Positions 14,587 through 23,800 of a stretch of DNA of 64,000 nucleotides are shown piece after piece. The stretch is from contig NZ_CP103794.1 in NCBI RefSeq assembly GCF_030388325.1, forward strand, positions 2,170,001 to 2,234,000. The letters run 5' to 3'. The position numbers and the translations under genes were made by a program. How positions within the stretch are numbered: position 1 is the first letter of the stretch; each line of letters starts with the position of its first letter. The notes beneath the pieces are model-generated. The model made no database searches, was not told the DNA's origin, and saw nothing but the letters and a program-made list of their open reading frames with translations. Origin of the DNA: Flavobacterium johnsoniae. Lineage in GTDB: Bacteria > Bacteroidota > Bacteroidia > Flavobacteriales > Flavobacteriaceae.

Positions 14587-16101
14587 TCAGCACATTTGTT
14601 TGTTTTCTGCCTCTTTGCATTGGTTTATTATAAGTAAAGAAGTCGCAATCATATTTGAAAATTCTATAAACGGAATTGTAATTTCGTGCGATTCCGTAAG
14701 TGAAACAGCATAATTATGAAGCTCTTTTATTTTTATAAAAAACAATTCGGCATCGCGTTCTTCGTTGGTATAAAATGAAGTAACCAATTTTTGCAATTCT
14801 TTTTTTAATATTTCAAAAGCCATATAATCATCAACTCGATGTGCTTTTGGAAATTTTGGAATTAATATTTTCGATGAAAAAATAAATTCGGCAATGGTTT
14901 TATCTACATTTTCTGAAGCTTGATGTGCAAAAACCAAAGCTTCTAAAAGTGAATTTGATGCCAAACGATTTTTTCCGTGAAGTCCAGTTCTAGCGCATTC
15001 GCCAACAGCATAAAGATTTTTAATAGAAGTTGTAGCATTTTCATCAACTTTAATTCCGCCACATTGATAATGAGCCGCAGGAACAACCGGAATTAAATCT
15101 TTTTCAGGTTTTATTCCTAATTCATTACAATGCGCCGCGATTACTGGAAAATGAGTATAAAATTCAGCTTTATTTAAATGTCTGCAATCTAAGTAAACAT
15201 GATTTTTTCCGCTCAATTTTAGTTCTTTATGAATGGCATTAGAAACCATATCTCGTGTAGCCAATTCACCTCGAATATCATATTTAAACAAAAATCTTTT
15301 TCCTTCGTCGTTTACAATATGAGCGCCAAAACCTCTTACGGCTTCAGAAATTAAAAACAACGGATTTTCTTTTCCAGTAAACAAAGCCGTTGGATGAAAC
15401 TGCATATATTGCATATCTACAATTTCGGCTCCCGCGCGCGCTGCCATTGCAATTCCGTCGCCAGTTGCAATTTTCGGATTGGTTGTATTTTCAAAAAGCT
15501 GACCGCAACCGCCAGTGCTTAAAACAACAGTTCGTGTTCTTATATATTTGATTCGATTGTGTTTCTTTTCATAAAAAAAAGCTCCAGTACAGATCGTTTT
15601 ATTCCGCTTCACTTCTGTATTCAAGTCAATCACCAGATGGTTTTCTAAAAGTTCAATGTTAGGCATGCTTTTGATGATTTTGAGCAATTTGCGCTCAATC
15701 TCTAATCCGGAGCTATCTTTATGATGTAATATTCTGTTTTGAGAATGTCCGCCTTCGAGTCCTAAATCCCATTGACCTTTTTCGTTTTTGTCAAAAGAAG
15801 TTCCAATTTCAATTAATTCCTGAAGTCTTTCTGGAGCTTGTTTAATAACCATATTAACAATTTCTTTGTCGCACAAACCGCCTCCAGAACGAAGCGTATC
15901 ATGAATATGTTTATTAAAACTGTCTTTTATAAGGTCGGTTACCACAGCAATTCCGCCTTGAGCCAGTTGTGTATTGGTATTTTTAGCAGTTTTTTTCGTC
16001 ATTATAACAATAGATAAATCTGGGCGTTTTTTTGCCGTTTTCATCGCAAAAAATAATCCCGAAATACCAGAACCGATGATCAATATATCTGTTTTAAGCA
16101 T
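14587..16101 (-). CDS. nadB: L-aspartate oxidase
   Basis: This 504-residue flavoprotein oxidises L-aspartate to iminoaspartate, the first step of de novo NAD synthesis. It has the FAD-binding GxGxxG near the N-terminus (ILIIGSGISGLFFAMKTA), QLAQGGIAV, the active-site region FHPTALF and ISEAVRGFGAHIVNDEGKRF, and GLHGKNRLASNSLLEALVFAHQAS near residue 370-390. It belongs to the fumarate reductase/succinate dehydrogenase flavoprotein family and can use fumarate as electron acceptor without oxygen. The C-terminal helical domain is shorter than in E. coli. It starts 29 bp after nadA, and its product feeds NadA. Confidence 0.93.
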   Translation of the reverse strand: MLKTDILIIGSGISGLFFAMKTAKKRPDLSIVIMTKKTAKNTNTQLAQGGIAVVTDLIKDSFNKHIHDTLRSGGGLCDKEIVNMVIKQAPERLQELIEIGTSFDKNEKGQWDLGLEGGHSQNRILHHKDSSGLEIERKLLKIIKSMPNIELLENHLVIDLNTEVKRNKTICTGAFFYEKKHNRIKYIRTRTVVLSTGGCGQLFENTTNPKIATGDGIAMAARAGAEIVDMQYMQFHPTALFTGKENPLFLISEAVRGFGAHIVNDEGKRFLFKYDIRGELATRDMVSNAIHKELKLSGKNHVYLDCRHLNKAEFYTHFPVIAAHCNELGIKPEKDLIPVVPAAHYQCGGIKVDENATTSIKNLYAVGECARTGLHGKNRLASNSLLEALVFAHQASENVDKTIAEFIFSSKILIPKFPKAHRVDDYMAFEILKKELQKLVTSFYTNEERDAELFFIKIKELHNYAVSLTESHEITIPFIEFSNMIATSLLIINQCKEAENKQMC

Positions 16102-16130
16102 GTTATTTTGATTTTAGCGTTATTGCATTT

Positions 16131-17063
16131 TTATGATAATTCAAGCATTCTTTCAATTGGTTTTAAAGCTTCTATTCTAAGCTCTTCTGAAATCTTCATT
16201 TCCGGACTTTCATTTTTAAGGCACAAATACAATTTTTCAAGCGTATTCATTTTCATAAAAGCACATTCGCTGCAAGCGCAACTATTGTCTTCTGTGGAAG
16301 GAGCCGGAATCAGCGTTTTATCGCGTACCGCTTTAGAAAGCTCATGCAGGATACCGGCTTCTGTAGCCACAATGAAAACGGCAGCAGGATCCGTTTTAAT
16401 AAAATTAATAATGCCCGAAGTAGAACCGATATAATGCGCCACTTTCAAAATATGGCTTTCAGACTCAGGATGCGCTGCTATTTTCGCATTCGGATTTTTA
16501 GTATAGATTTCAATTAATTTGTCTAATGAAAAGGCTTCGTGCACTACGCAAGAGCCTTTCCATAAGACCAAGTCACGTTTGGTTTCTTTTTTGAGATAAT
16601 TACCTAAATTCTCATCTGGAGCAAATATGATTTTCTGTTCTTCGGGAATTGACCCGATTATTTTTTTTGCATTCGCCGAAGTGCAAACCAAATCGCTCAT
16701 GGCTTTTATTTCGGCAGAACAATTGATGTAAGTCACTATAATATGATCGGGATATTGTTCTTTAAACACTTTAAAATCTTCTGGATTACAGCCATCTGCA
16801 AGCGAACAACCAGCTTCCCAATCTGGTAATAATACTTTTTTATTTGGGTTTAAAATTTTAGTGGTTTCTGCCATAAAATGAACTCCAGCAAAAACAATAA
16901 CATCAGCATTTGTCTGTTGCGCTTTTTTAGACAATTCAAGGCTATCACCGATAAAATCTGCTATTTCCTGGATTTCTTCATTTTGATAATAATGAGCCAG
17001 AATTACAGCATTTTTTTCTGCTTTTAATCGGATGATTTCCTGTCTTAAAAAATTTTTGTCCAT
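16131..17063 (-). CDS. nadA: Quinolinate synthase
   Basis: This 310-residue enzyme condenses iminoaspartate with dihydroxyacetone phosphate to quinolinate, using an oxygen-labile [4Fe-4S] cluster. The three cluster-ligand regions are visible: AGCSLAD (Cys86), VCTSAN (Cys127) and the CACSECAFMKMN motif (Cys262-Cys267). ILAHYYQNEEIQEIADFIGDS near the N-terminus is also diagnostic. It is the first gene of the seven-gene minus-strand operon ending at 10404. An FNR-like palindrome lies 67-80 bp upstream. Confidence 0.95.
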   Translation of the reverse strand: MDKNFLRQEIIRLKAEKNAVILAHYYQNEEIQEIADFIGDSLELSKKAQQTNADVIVFAGVHFMAETTKILNPNKKVLLPDWEAGCSLADGCNPEDFKVFKEQYPDHIIVTYINCSAEIKAMSDLVCTSANAKKIIGSIPEEQKIIFAPDENLGNYLKKETKRDLVLWKGSCVVHEAFSLDKLIEIYTKNPNAKIAAHPESESHILKVAHYIGSTSGIINFIKTDPAAVFIVATEAGILHELSKAVRDKTLIPAPSTEDNSCACSECAFMKMNTLEKLYLCLKNESPEMKISEELRIEALKPIERMLELS

Positions 17064-17099
17064 TTTTAAAAGTTGATGGTATTTCTAATTTTAATACGG

Positions 17100-17143
17100 T
17101 AAATGTATTATCATCATTTCTTTCAAAACATGATTCAAATCAT
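17100..17143 (-). promoter_or_regulatory. Promoter with FNR-like operator upstream of nadA
   Basis: On the minus strand, ATGATTTGAATCAT (17143-17130) is a palindrome with the core TGAT-N4-ATCA, differing from the FNR consensus TTGAT-N4-ATCAA only in the outermost base of each half. It is followed at once by TTTTG (17128-17124) and, 16 bases later, TACATTTA (17107-17100), a near match to -7 TAnnTTTG. If the TSS is about 12 bases after the first T of that element, the palindrome centre lies near -41, the usual position of an FNR-activated class II site. Confidence 0.6.
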
Positions 17144-17206
17144 ACTCTTATATATTTATTTTTTTATTTTATGCAGTCGAGAAGTCTTTGGAAAAAAGCA
17201 TTAAAT

Positions 17207-17244
17207 AAAAAAAAGCTGCAACTCATTGGAGCTACAGCTTTTTA
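17207..17244 (-). terminator. Terminator downstream of the MscS gene
   Basis: AAAAAGCTG and CAGCTTTTT arms, with an inner GAGCTACAG/CTGCAACTC extension, form a hairpin flanked by A and T runs just after the stop at 17270. Confidence 0.7.
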
Positions 17245-17269
17245 TTAATTAGGATGTTTTTATTTCTTT

Positions 17270-19624
17270 CTAACTAGAAAAATTTAAACCTTTATTTTTA
17301 AAACTCACATAAAGTTCTTGTCTTGCTAAACTTATTGTTTCTTCGGTTCTGTAAATACTGCACCAGAATTTAATAAGTAATTTATATTTTCCATCAGAAA
17401 TAGAACTGTAATAAATTTGCGATGGTTTTGAATTGTTTACCAAAGGAAGATTAGTCAGTGTTTTGTTTACGATAGTATTTATTTCTTGCGGAATGGTTTC
17501 TCCGTTGATTTCAAAAGTAATTTCGACCAATTTAAAATTATCTGTATAAGTCCAGTTCGTTATATTTTGAGACAACAAATTACCATTCGGAATAATAATT
17601 TCGGCACCATTTGGCGCATTGATCTTGGTTGTACGAAGTCCCATCGATTTTACACGACCCGATTCTGAACTTATCTCGACAACATCGCCAATTTGGATTG
17701 GTTTATCAAAAATCAAAATAATTCCCGATACAAAATTATTTACAACATTCTGAAGTCCAAGTCCGACACCGACACCTAAAGCCCCTAAAAGAATACTTAA
17801 TTTGTCTAAAGGCATTCCAGACGCGGCAACTGCGAGTAAATAACCGCTGATTAAAACAACCAATCGTGTAATCAGTAATTTTGAATGCTGTCTTTTATTA
17901 ATATTTTCTTCGTTTTCATCGTCAATTTCACCAAAGAAATACGCCACGTATTTCTGTAATAAATGTGCTGCCCAAATGATAATAAAGAATAAAACAATAT
18001 TTCCAAGTGTAAAAGTAATGCTTCCAATTGTGTTCGGATGGCTTAATAAAGAAGCTAAAGAAGCACGAAGCGATTCCCAAATATTTAGATTAGAAGCAAT
18101 CACAATCAGCCACATATAACTGATTACGATGATGAAAGGTTTTTTAAGCGTGTCTGATAAACTTTCGTAATCAAACATTTTTTCAATTCCTCTTTTAACT
18201 CTTGTTGTATAAATCTGCAATAAGATGATTTCTAGAATAATCTTCAATAAAACGCTTAATGCAACAATTTGAGTTAAAGAAATAAATGCCGTAAGACTTA
18301 ACATATTGGAAAGCGAAACTCTTCCGAATAAATTGTAAAGAATCGATAAAACATTTAATCCGATAAAAAGAATGCTAGCCCATTTAAAAAAGCCTTTTAT
18401 ATACAATTCATCTTTAAGTGTTTTAATCTGAACTAAACCGTATCTAATTCCTAAAAGATTAATTGCAACAAAAGCAAAACGCTGTAATAATCCGATTGTG
18501 ATAAATAAATCTAGGAAGCAAAGCGCAAAAAATAATCCTAAAAGGAAAAGCCAATTTCGCATAGAAACTCCCGACCATTGATTTTTAAAGAGAATAGTCA
18601 AAACCCCAAGAAGGAAAAGCTGTAATAATTCTAAAAATAGAGCAGGAGCATATAAATTAGTAACTACCGCAATGTTTAATGCAATTACTAAAACGGGCAA
18701 TAAAACACCTCGATTTAAGTATTTAAAGTTTAAAAGTGAAAGGCTTTCGTAATAATTGTTTTCTTTTAAATATTTTATATTTCGAGAAATGTACCAAAAC
18801 AAAAGTCCCATAAAGAAAGCCAGAGTAATCAATCCGCCAGCTTTGTAACTTAGATAATAAGCGGCAACATTTTCTTCAATTATGATTTTGGCTTTAATGT
18901 TGTGCGTTACTTTTTTAGAAACGGCAGAATCTCCAATCTGCCACAAAGAAGGATATTCTTTTTTGAAAATACTGATTCCTGATTTTTCCAGTTTACTTTC
19001 GACAGTAACCAAAGCATTCGAAACAGCAATTTTTCGCTCAACAGTAAGTCTTTTTTTATTGTTTAAAGTAGTTTGGTTTTTAGTCATCAAACTATCAGTG
19101 GCAACATATCTTTTTCTAAGATTTGCAAATTCTTTTTTGAATTGCTGACGACGGATCGTATCTTTTATCAAAGTCATTAAAGTCTTATCTTTTCGAAGTT
19201 CGATAACACGACTTTTGATTTTTTCGAGACTTAGATTTCGCTCATTAATAGCTTTATTCTGGTCTTCTAATTCTTGTTCAATTTCTTGAAGAACAATGCG
19301 ATACATTTGTTGGTTACGCACATTCGGATTCGCTCCTTTTAAACTTTCAAGAATTAAATTCAGTTTACTTTCGGTACGTTTCATTTCGCCAAAAAGATGG
19401 CGTGTATCACCGGCAAAATCAATGTCATTATAGGCAGATTCTAATACTTCTCCGGCTTTTTCGATTGCCATTAAATAATCGCTGTCGGTAGCTGTAGTAT
19501 CGTTAAATAAACGTCCGCGATTTTCTTTTTTGACCTGTTTCTGTTCTTGAGCGTAATTAGACTGCGAAAAGAAAAAAACAAAAAATAAGGATAGAAAATA
19601 AAAAGTTCTTTTTAGAAAAATCAT
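17270..19624 (-). CDS. MscS-family mechanosensitive ion channel, large type
   Basis: This 784-residue channel would open under membrane tension to release solutes on osmotic downshock. It has a signal peptide (FLKRTFYFLSLFFVFFFSQS), a periplasmic coiled-coil-rich region (about residues 30-245), then about nine or ten membrane helices. The C-terminal MscS core includes the pore helix and beta domain: LGALGVGVGLGLQNVVNNFVSG (about 610-632) and FDKPIQIGDVVEI. The organisation resembles the large MscK/YbiO-type channels. It is preceded by its own gap and followed by a terminator, so it is likely a single transcription unit. Confidence 0.9.
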   Translation of the reverse strand: MIFLKRTFYFLSLFFVFFFSQSNYAQEQKQVKKENRGRLFNDTTATDSDYLMAIEKAGEVLESAYNDIDFAGDTRHLFGEMKRTESKLNLILESLKGANPNVRNQQMYRIVLQEIEQELEDQNKAINERNLSLEKIKSRVIELRKDKTLMTLIKDTIRRQQFKKEFANLRKRYVATDSLMTKNQTTLNNKKRLTVERKIAVSNALVTVESKLEKSGISIFKKEYPSLWQIGDSAVSKKVTHNIKAKIIIEENVAAYYLSYKAGGLITLAFFMGLLFWYISRNIKYLKENNYYESLSLLNFKYLNRGVLLPVLVIALNIAVVTNLYAPALFLELLQLFLLGVLTILFKNQWSGVSMRNWLFLLGLFFALCFLDLFITIGLLQRFAFVAINLLGIRYGLVQIKTLKDELYIKGFFKWASILFIGLNVLSILYNLFGRVSLSNMLSLTAFISLTQIVALSVLLKIILEIILLQIYTTRVKRGIEKMFDYESLSDTLKKPFIIVISYMWLIVIASNLNIWESLRASLASLLSHPNTIGSITFTLGNIVLFFIIIWAAHLLQKYVAYFFGEIDDENEENINKRQHSKLLITRLVVLISGYLLAVAASGMPLDKLSILLGALGVGVGLGLQNVVNNFVSGIILIFDKPIQIGDVVEISSESGRVKSMGLRTTKINAPNGAEIIIPNGNLLSQNITNWTYTDNFKLVEITFEINGETIPQEINTIVNKTLTNLPLVNNSKPSQIYYSSISDGKYKLLIKFWCSIYRTEETISLARQELYVSFKNKGLNFSS

Positions 19625-19734
19625 AATGTAAAGGGCTTATTTAGGGAGCTCAAATTTAATTGTTTTTAGAAAACTTTCGGTTACTAAATATTAAATTTAA
19701 GTAAGTTCAAAACGCTTTACATTACGGGTTTATT

Positions 19735-19980
19735 TTATGAATTTCTCAAAGTGATTTCTTTTCTTATTTCTTTTAAAGAATTAGAATTGACGATGATAAT
19801 TGGAACCATCGAAAAAGGAACTACAAACAAAGCCGAAAAGCCTTTTTTTGTAAACAAAAATATAACGGCAATCAATAAAATTATATTCAAGGCAACTAAA
19901 GAATAAATTGCCGCCTGAATCATTTTCTCTTTTTTCTGTAATTCTTCAAGAGTCATTTCGCTTGGTTTCTTTGCTTTCAT
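19735..19980 (-). CDS. Small membrane protein, two helices
   Basis: This 81-residue protein has a charged N-terminal helix (MKAKKPSEMTLEELQKKEK) followed by two hydrophobic segments (about 23-44 and 49-66). No family is recognised. It is transcribed divergently from the HxlR regulator gene, 91 bp away, so HxlR may control it. Confidence 0.6.
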   Translation of the reverse strand: MKAKKPSEMTLEELQKKEKMIQAAIYSLVALNIILLIAVIFLFTKKGFSALFVVPFSMVPIIIVNSNSLKEIRKEITLRNS

Positions 19981-20039
19981 TTTATATTTTTACGTTAGGA
20001 TTTTCACAAAGATTAGTAAAAAAAATCTCTAAGACAACA

Positions 20040-20057
20040 AGTCAGAATTTTTTGACT
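20040..20057. promoter_or_regulatory. Candidate HxlR operator
   Basis: AGTCA and TGACT form an inverted repeat around 8 bases, between the divergent small membrane gene (start 19980) and the HxlR gene (start 20072). It overlaps where either promoter would lie. HxlR proteins bind such short palindromes, often for autoregulation. Confidence 0.4.
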
Positions 20058-20071
20058 ACATAATAAATTTC

Positions 20072-20365
20072 ATGGAAGAAATCGAAACTTGTCCCGCGCA
20101 AAGGCTTTTAAAAATGTTATCTGGTAAATGGAAAGCAGAGATTTTTCGCTTGGCATTAGAATCTCCATTACGTTTTAATACTTTGTTGCGACAAATTCAA
20201 GGTTCTAACAAACAATCTTTAGCAACTGCTTTGAAAGAACTGGAAGAAGAAGGGCTTTTAGAAAAAACAACAATTAAGTTGAAACCGCTTCATATCGAAT
20301 ATAATTTAACAGAAAAAGGAAAAGCTTTGATTCCTGTTTTTCAGCAATTAGAAGGATTGTCATAA
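20072..20365 (+). CDS. HxlR family winged-helix regulator
   Basis: This 97-residue regulator has the HxlR signature: Cys7 in ETCPAQRLLKMLSGKWKAEI, then a winged helix with recognition region GSNKQSLATALKELEEEGLLEK and HIEYNLTEKGKAL. The conserved N-terminal cysteine often senses electrophiles or redox stress in this family. It precedes the metal efflux genes but is separated from them by 54 bp and is transcribed from its own region. A link to the efflux genes is possible but not shown. Confidence 0.9.
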   Translation: MEEIETCPAQRLLKMLSGKWKAEIFRLALESPLRFNTLLRQIQGSNKQSLATALKELEEEGLLEKTTIKLKPLHIEYNLTEKGKALIPVFQQLEGLS

Positions 20366-20419
20366 CTTAAAATTGGTTTAAATCATTAAATTTTATATAA
20401 TTTAAGTTAAATTTGCCTT

Positions 20420-20797
20420 GTGCAAAAACGAATTATCTACATATTTATTTTTCTAATCGCTTCAAACAGCAGTTTTGTGCAGCAATTTTATAAACTGCCA
20501 ATACTGATTGAGCATTTTCAAGAGCATCAAAAACTGCAAAATGTAAGTTTTATAGATTTCTTGTCGATGCATTATTGGGGAGAAGATTTAAATGATAATG
20601 ATGATGATCGCGATATGCAGCTTCCTTTTAAAGTTATTGGCAGTAGTTCGTTTCATTTAGTATTTATTTTAGACGACAAAGATTTACTTCCAACTCCATT
20701 TAATTTAGATTTACCACAATCAAAAATTCCAACTTACAGATCCGATCTTTTTTCAGATCCGAATTTGTTATCTCTATTTAGACCTCCAATTGCATAA
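20420..20797 (+). CDS. Hypothetical exported protein upstream of CzcA
   Basis: The frame starts with GTG at 20420 and gives 125 residues. The N-terminus is a signal peptide or anchor (KRIIYIFIFLIASNSSF). The mature part has an acidic run (HYWGEDLNDNDDDRDMQLPFK, about residues 52-72) with nearby histidines that could bind metal. It lies 76 bp upstream of the CzcA-type gene on the same strand, and I recall similar small exported proteins before czc genes in Bacteroidota. A role as periplasmic metal binder is inference only. Confidence 0.6.
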   Translation: MQKRIIYIFIFLIASNSSFVQQFYKLPILIEHFQEHQKLQNVSFIDFLSMHYWGEDLNDNDDDRDMQLPFKVIGSSSFHLVFILDDKDLLPTPFNLDLPQSKIPTYRSDLFSDPNLLSLFRPPIA

Positions 20798-20873
20798 TTA
20801 ATTTTAGAATTTTTTGCTGTGGCTGAGACGTTTCGTTTTGGTCGCTCATTTATTATTTTTTAATTAATATAGT

Positions 20874-23800
20874 ATGCTTAATAAAGTAATTCAGTTCTCA
20901 GTTAAGAACAAACTGGCGATTGGAATCTTTACACTGCTGTGGATTGTCTACGGCGTGTATGAGGTTACGCAATTGCCAATTGATGCCGTGCCCGACATCA
21001 CTAATAATCAGGTGCAAATTATTACAACAGCGCCCTCTCTTGGCGCAGAAGATGTAGAAAGGCTAATCACTTTTCCGATCGAACAAGCAATCAGTAATAT
21101 TCCACATTTAAAAGAAAGCAGAAGTATTTCTCGTTTCGGACTTTCGCTTGTAAGCGTTGTTTTTGAAGATGATGCCGATGTATATTGGGCTCGACAACAA
21201 ATTACAGAAAGGCTTCAACAAGTAGAAATTGACCGAAATGCCAATGCGCCAGAAATGGCTCCTGTAACAACTGGTTTGGGAGAAATCTATCAATATGTTT
21301 TGAAACCCGTAAAAGGTTACGAAGAAAAATATTCTCTAGAAGATTTAAGAACCATTCAAGATTGGACGATTAGAAGACAACTTCTAGGAACTCCAGGAAT
21401 TGCAGATGTTTCGACTTTTGGAGGGAAATTAAAACAGTATGAAATCGCAGTAAATCCTGCGAGATTAAAAGCGCAGAACCTCACAATTACTGAGGTTTTT
21501 TCTGCTTTAAATAATAGTAATGAAAATACGGGCGGAGCTTATATTGAAAAAGGTCCAACGGTTTCTTATATTAGAAGTACGGGTTTAGCAAAAAGTATTG
21601 AAGATATTGAAAACATTGTAGTTAAAAGTACGCAAGGCGGATTACCGATTTTAGTGAAAGATGTGGCAAACGTCAAAATTTCTTCTGCCATTCGTTACGG
21701 TGCATTGACCACAGATGAATTTGGAGAATCTGTTGGTGGAATTGTGATGATGTTAAAAGGTGAAAATGCCAATAATGTCATTGTCAATGTAAAAGACAAA
21801 ATTGCTCAAATTGAGAAGATTTTGCCAGAAGGGTTAAAAATCGAACCTTTCTTAGACAGAACCAAAATGGTAGACAACGCCATCGGGACTGTACAGAAAA
21901 ATTTGATTGAAGGTGCTTTAATCGTCGTTTTGATTTTAGTTTTATTTTTAGGAAATCTTAGAGCGGGTTTTATCGTAGCTTCTGTAATTCCGCTAGCGAT
22001 GCTTTTTGCCATTATTATGATGAATACTTTTGGCGTAAGCGGAAATTTAATGAGTCTTGGCGCATTAGATTTCGGATTAATTGTTGATGGAGCTGTAATT
22101 ATTGTTGAAGCGATTCTGCATCATCTTCACAGTTCAAAAAAATACAAAACTGTAGATACTATTTCGCAAGACGAAATGGATAAAGAAGTTTCAGGATCGG
22201 CTTTCCGAATGATGAACGCTGCGGTTTTTGGACAAATAATTATTCTAATCGTTTATCTGCCCATTCTTTCTTTACAAGGAATTGAAGGCAAGATGTTTAA
22301 ACCAATGGCGCAAACTGTTGCATTTGCCATTTTAGGAGCTTTTATTTTGTCATTGACTTATGTTCCAATGGTTAGCGCTTTATTTCTAAGTAAAAAAATA
22401 AGTCATAAAAAGAACCTTTCGGATCGAATTATGTCACGATTAGAAAATGCTTACGAAGGCTGGTTAACAAAAGCTTTAGGCATTAGAAAATCAATTGTTA
22501 TTGCGGCATTTGTACTTTTCGGCATCGCTGTTATTTTATTCGGAAGAATGGGAGGAGAATTTATTCCGCAGTTAGAAGAAGGAGATTTTGCTGTTGAAAC
22601 TCGATTATTATTAGGAACAAATCTTTCAACAACAACCGAAACTATTGAGAAAATTTCGAGAGAATTAAAGAAAGAATTTCCAGAAGTACAGCAAGTCGTT
22701 TCTAGAATTGGAAGCGCCGAAATCCCAACCGATCCAATGCCAATTGAAGGTGGCGATATGATTATTGTTTTAAAAGACAAATCAGAATGGACAAGCGCTT
22801 CGTCGTTTCCTGAATTGGCAGATAAAATGACCAAAACCGTTAAAAGAATTGCGCCTGGCGTTACAACTGGATTTCAATTTCCTGTTCAAATGCGTTTTAA
22901 CGAATTAATGACGGGAGCCAAACAAGATTTGGTTTGTAAAATTTACGGAGAAGATCTTCAAAAGCTTTCAGAATATGCTGAAAAGTTGGGTTCAATCAGT
23001 AAAACGGTTCAAGGCGCGGCAGATTTATATGTAGAAAAAGTGACCGGAATGCCACAAATCGTAATTGATTACAATTGGGCAGAAATGGCAAAATACAGTT
23101 TGCGCGTTGCCGATGTTAATACGACAATTAATGCAGCTTTCGCCGGAGCTGTTGCCGGAAGTATTTATGAAGGTGAAAAACGTTTCGACATGGTGATTCG
23201 TGTGGAAGACAGCGGCAGAAAAGGAATTGAAGATGTTCGAAATCTTCTGATTGCAACGCCGTCTGGAATGCAAATTCCGCTTTATCAAGTAGCAAATGTT
23301 GAAGAAGTTGAAGGTCCGAATCAGATTCAGCGTGAAAATGCAAAAAGAAGAATTATTGTCGGATTTAATGTTCGAGGAAGAGACGTTCAGTCGATTGTAG
23401 AAGAATTGCAGCAAAAAGTAAATCAGCAGATTAAATTTGATCCGGGTTATTACATTACTTATGGAGGTGCTTTTGAAAATCTTCAGCAAGCAAAAGCGAG
23501 ATTGGGAGTTGCTGTTCCAGCGGCTTTATTAATGATTTTTGCTTTATTGTATTTTGCTTTCCGATCTTTTAAAGAAGGAATTATCATTTTTACGGCAATT
23601 CCGTTATCTGCAATTGGAGGCGTATTTGCTTTAGGATTAAGAGATATGCCTTTTAGTATTTCTGCCGGAGTTGGATTTATTGCCCTTTTTGGAGTAGCAG
23701 TATTAAACGGAATTGTTTTAATATCCGAGTTTAATCGAATTCAAAAACAAGGAGAAATTACAGATCCTTTTCAAATCATTTTATTAGGAACTAAAAACAG

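Noticed and set aside
23025..23489. 154-codon antisense frame inside the CzcA-TolC gene
   Set aside because: It is fully within a strongly conserved RND region on the other strand. Its Ser/Asn/Phe-rich product is typical of shadow frames.
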